64,000 nucleotides of DNA from Alphaproteobacteria bacterium. Its GTDB lineage: Bacteria; Pseudomonadota; Alphaproteobacteria; JAVJRE01. Positions 61,821 through 64,000 of this stretch are shown here, piece by piece. The DNA lies in assembly GCA_040218575.1 (NCBI GenBank), contig JAVJRE010000003.1:62001-126000 (forward strand), in the 5' to 3' direction. Position 1 is the stretch's first letter. Each line of letters begins with the position of its first letter. The notes beneath the pieces are model-generated. The model ran no database searches. It saw only the letters and a program-made list of their open reading frames with translations, and had not been told where the DNA came from. Both the position numbers and the translations under genes were made by a program.

Positions 61821-63701
61821 CTATTGCCCGTCCCCCGCCGTGTCCTGCACGTCGCCCAGGGCCGCCGCCTTGGCCGGATCCACCCACCATGTGTTGAAAC
61901 CAAGGGCGTAGCGCGGCGGCGTGGCCGGCCGGGAGAACTTGTTCCAGTAGGCGACGCGGAAGGTGGCCAGGTGCCAGTGGGGCACATAGTAGAAGCCCCA
62001 CTGCAGAACCCGGTCTAGCGCCCGGCTGGCGATGATCAGTGAGTCATAGTCCGGTGCATTGACGATGCGGTCAATCAGGTCGTCCACCACCGGGCTATGA
62101 ACCCCGGCCAGATTGCCGCTGCCGGGGACGGCGGCGGCTTCCGACCCCCAGGAATCCCGCTGTTCGTTGCCGGGTGTGAAGGTGATAACGGTGCGGTCGA
62201 TGACAATGTCGAAGTCATTGGAGTCGAGCCGGGACTGGTATTGGGAGGAATCGACGGTGCGGACACTGGCCTCGACGCCCAGGGTCTCCAGCGCCTGGAC
62301 ATAGGCGAGCGTGATCGGCTCGAAGGACGCGCTGACCAGCAGGAACTCGATTTTCAGGGGCTCGCCCGAGTCCTGATTGACTCGCTTGCCGTCGCGGATC
62401 GGCCAGCCGGCCGCGTCCAGCAAGGCGGACGCCTCACGCAGATTGGCCCGATTGTTGCCGCTGCCGTCGGTGGCCGGCGGCTGATAGGCGGTAGTGAAGA
62501 CCTCTGGCGGCAACTGATCGCGCCATGGTTCCAGCAGGGCCAGTTCGTCCGGCCCAGGCAGGCCCTTTGCCTCCATGTCGGTGTTGGTGAAATAGCTGCG
62601 CGAGCGGCGGTAGGACTCGAAGAAGAAGGTCTTGTTCATCCACTCGAAGTCCATGGCCAGGGTCAGGGCCTGGCGCACCCGGCGGTCGGCCAGGGCCGGC
62701 CGGCGGGTGTTGAGGGCGAAGCCCTGCATGCCCTGGGGAATATCGTTGGCGATTTCCTCCTTGATCAGACGGCCGTCACGCAGGGCCGGCGTGTCATAGG
62801 CGGTAGCCCATTCACGCGCCACATTCTCCTGAAAGAAATCAATGGCGCCGGCCTTCAACGCCTCGCGCTCCACGGCGCGGTCGCGATAATAGTCATAGCG
62901 GATGGTGGCCAAGTTGTTCTGCCCCACATTCACCGGCACGTTCCGGCCCCAGTAGTCGGCTACCCGCTCATAGGTGATGGAGCGGCCGGGATCGACCGCC
63001 TTGATCCGGTAGGGGCCACTACCCAGCGGCACGTCCAGCGTGGTCTCACCAAATTCGCGGGCCAGCCAGTAGTGTTTTGGCAGGATGGTCAGCTGGCCGA
63101 TGATGGACGGCATCTCGCGGTTGATGGCGGTGCCGAAGTCGAAGCGCACCCGGTGATCGTCCAGTTTCTCAACCCCGGTCACCGCGCTCCAATACTCCCG
63201 CAACTGCGGATGGCCCTGAGTGGTCAAAGTCTCAAAACTCCACACCACATCGTCGGCGGTCAGCGGCACGCCGTCATGCCAGCGCGCCTCTGGCCGGAGG
63301 TTGTAAATGGCCCAACTGCGGTCTTCGGGATATTCGATCGACTGGGCCAGCAGGCCATAGGAGGAGAAGGCTTCATCCGAACTGCCGACCAGCAGAGTGT
63401 CGTAAATCAGGCCGAGCCCGGCGGCCGGATCACCCTTGAGGATAAAACCGTTGAGGGAATCGAACCCGCCATTGGCGCTGAGCACCACATCGCCGCCCTT
63501 CGGCGCGTCGGGATTGACATAGTCGAAGTGGGCGAAGTCGGGGCCGTATTTGAGGGTGCCGTGGATGGCGAAGCCATGGCTGACGGTGACGCCGGCGGTC
63601 ACACCGGTGTCCTGGGCCGCGGTCGGCGGTAGGGGCCAGAACAGCACCAGGCTGAATACGGCGGCAAGAATGCCTACGCCAGATGTCAGGCGAAGCGCCA
63701 T
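61821..63701 (-). CDS. yejA: Oligopeptide-binding periplasmic protein
   Basis: 626 residues from the ATG at 63701. The signal peptide has the core VGILAAVFSLVLFWPLPPTAAQ. The SBP_bac_5 fold is evident: AHFDYVNPDAPKGGDVV near the start, PLGSGPYRIK and YALGFNTWWVDPAK near the end, typical of YejA. A 61-residue in-frame extension upstream has no ribosome-binding site. It captures peptides for YejBEF. Confidence 0.95.
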   Translation of the reverse strand: MALRLTSGVGILAAVFSLVLFWPLPPTAAQDTGVTAGVTVSHGFAIHGTLKYGPDFAHFDYVNPDAPKGGDVVLSANGGFDSLNGFILKGDPAAGLGLIYDTLLVGSSDEAFSSYGLLAQSIEYPEDRSWAIYNLRPEARWHDGVPLTADDVVWSFETLTTQGHPQLREYWSAVTGVEKLDDHRVRFDFGTAINREMPSIIGQLTILPKHYWLAREFGETTLDVPLGSGPYRIKAVDPGRSITYERVADYWGRNVPVNVGQNNLATIRYDYYRDRAVEREALKAGAIDFFQENVAREWATAYDTPALRDGRLIKEEIANDIPQGMQGFALNTRRPALADRRVRQALTLAMDFEWMNKTFFFESYRRSRSYFTNTDMEAKGLPGPDELALLEPWRDQLPPEVFTTAYQPPATDGSGNNRANLREASALLDAAGWPIRDGKRVNQDSGEPLKIEFLLVSASFEPITLAYVQALETLGVEASVRTVDSSQYQSRLDSNDFDIVIDRTVITFTPGNEQRDSWGSEAAAVPGSGNLAGVHSPVVDDLIDRIVNAPDYDSLIIASRALDRVLQWGFYYVPHWHLATFRVAYWNKFSRPATPPRYALGFNTWWVDPAKAAALGDVQDTAGDGQ

Positions 63702-63801
63702 GGCACGTCCTCCGGGTTGCGGCCTACGGCGTGATTGTGCGCGGGCCGGGGCGGCGCAATCAAGGCTGAGGCCCCGGGACTCACGGCGAGTTGCGTCAGC
63801 C

Positions 63802-64000
63802 TCAGGCGGGATTCCCGACGACCCGCCCGGCGGAAAGCCGGGCAAGGGCGGCGCCATGCAGGGCGGCGGCGGCGGCCACCACATCGCCGCTTGAGGCCAG
63901 GGTCAGCGGGTCGCCGGACCAGTCGGTGATGCAGCCGCCGGCGCCGGTGACGACCGGCACCAATGCAGCGAAATCATAGGGTTTGAGCCGGGCGTCAACG
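63802..64000 (-). CDS. Inositol-monophosphatase/histidinol-phosphatase family, 3' end only
   Basis: Only the last 66 or so codons lie in the window. The reading frame gives DARLKPYDFAALVPVVTGAGG, then ITDWSGDPL, the C-terminal signature of the inositol monophosphatase superfamily, ending at the TGA at 63802-63804. The LKPYDFxALVP wording is that of the histidinol-phosphatase (HisN) branch, but CysQ or SuhB cannot be excluded without the N-terminal metal motifs. It precedes yejA by 100 bases on the same strand. Confidence 0.82.
   Translation of the reverse strand, partial: VDARLKPYDFAALVPVVTGAGGCITDWSGDPLTLASSGDVVAAAAALHGAALARLSAGRVVGNPA

Noticed and set aside
60582-63632. Long rightward frames opposite yejB and yejA
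   Set aside because: Composition-driven shadows of the yej operon with no recognisable fold.
1-64000. CRISPR arrays, tRNA/rRNA genes, insertion sequences, prophage or integrase
   Set aside because: None seen in the gaps or coding regions; the only repeats are the short leader tandems and local dyads listed.

Overview
The window is a GC-rich (roughly two-thirds G+C by eye), tightly packed bacterial chromosome segment. Gene families point to an alphaproteobacterium, most likely a free-living Rhodospirillales-type heterotroph: SulP and universal-stress pair, hydantoinase/oxoprolinase and DUF917 proteins, HPt with PAS-hybrid kinase, a Zur-controlled znu locus with an alphaproteobacterial-type operator, YejABEF and many catabolic amidohydrolases. 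I see no rRNA, tRNA, insertion sequence, prophage or CRISPR array. 55 genes are called, two of them cut by the window edges.

Layout. 1-5.8 kb: truncated adenylate cyclase, gamma-glutamyltransferase with an overlapping MFS gene, transglutaminase-like protease, universal stress protein. 5.8-14.8 kb: SulP anion transporter, MFS plus BNR/sialidase-like pair, GST, small basic protein, beta-carbonic anhydrase, sulfatase, sterol-desaturase-type hydroxylase and an orphan mini-secretin. 15.0-21.4 kb: a compact + strand operon of a histidine-ammonia-lyase-like enzyme, a DUF917 (thiohydantoin desulfurase family) protein, a urocanase paralogue lacking the catalytic Cys, a Tat-exported type II sulfide:quinone oxidoreductase and a small membrane protein. 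22.3-25.9 kb: zur-znuB-znuC with divergent znuA around a Zur box, then a tiny lipoprotein. 25.9-30.0 kb: 2OG oxygenase, DUF427 protein, tandem universal stress protein and a tandem GST pair. 30.1-48.6 kb: a catabolic region with fused HyuA-HyuB, DUF6282 hydrolase, GhrA-type reductase, metal amidohydrolases, DMT exporter, YihY protein, Ldh-family dehydrogenase, two atypical homocysteine-S-methyltransferase homologues, an amine oxidase, a second GGT and an MDR reductase. 48.6-54.8 kb: methyltransferase, hybrid kinase with HPt, SIMPL protein, glpD. 54.9-64 kb: glpK, M17 aminopeptidase, yejABEF and the 3' end of an inositol-monophosphatase/HisN-type gene.

The most interesting locus is 15.0-21.4 kb. 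A lyase, a hydratase and a desulfurase-family protein, coupled to a sulfide-oxidising flavoprotein, form a coherent route for breaking down a sulfur-containing histidine derivative such as ergothioneine or a thiohistidine: remove the alpha-nitrogen group, hydrate the thio-urocanate, release sulfide from the thiohydantoin, and feed the sulfide to the quinone pool. The exact substrate is not settled by sequence. Later steps (hydantoin opening) have no gene in the cluster, although a fused ATP-dependent hydantoinase-type gene lies about 9 kb away.

Two architectural features recur. Five of eight convergent gene pairs overlap by exactly four bases through a shared two-way stop tetranucleotide. Two genes have short tandem repeats in their 5' leaders.
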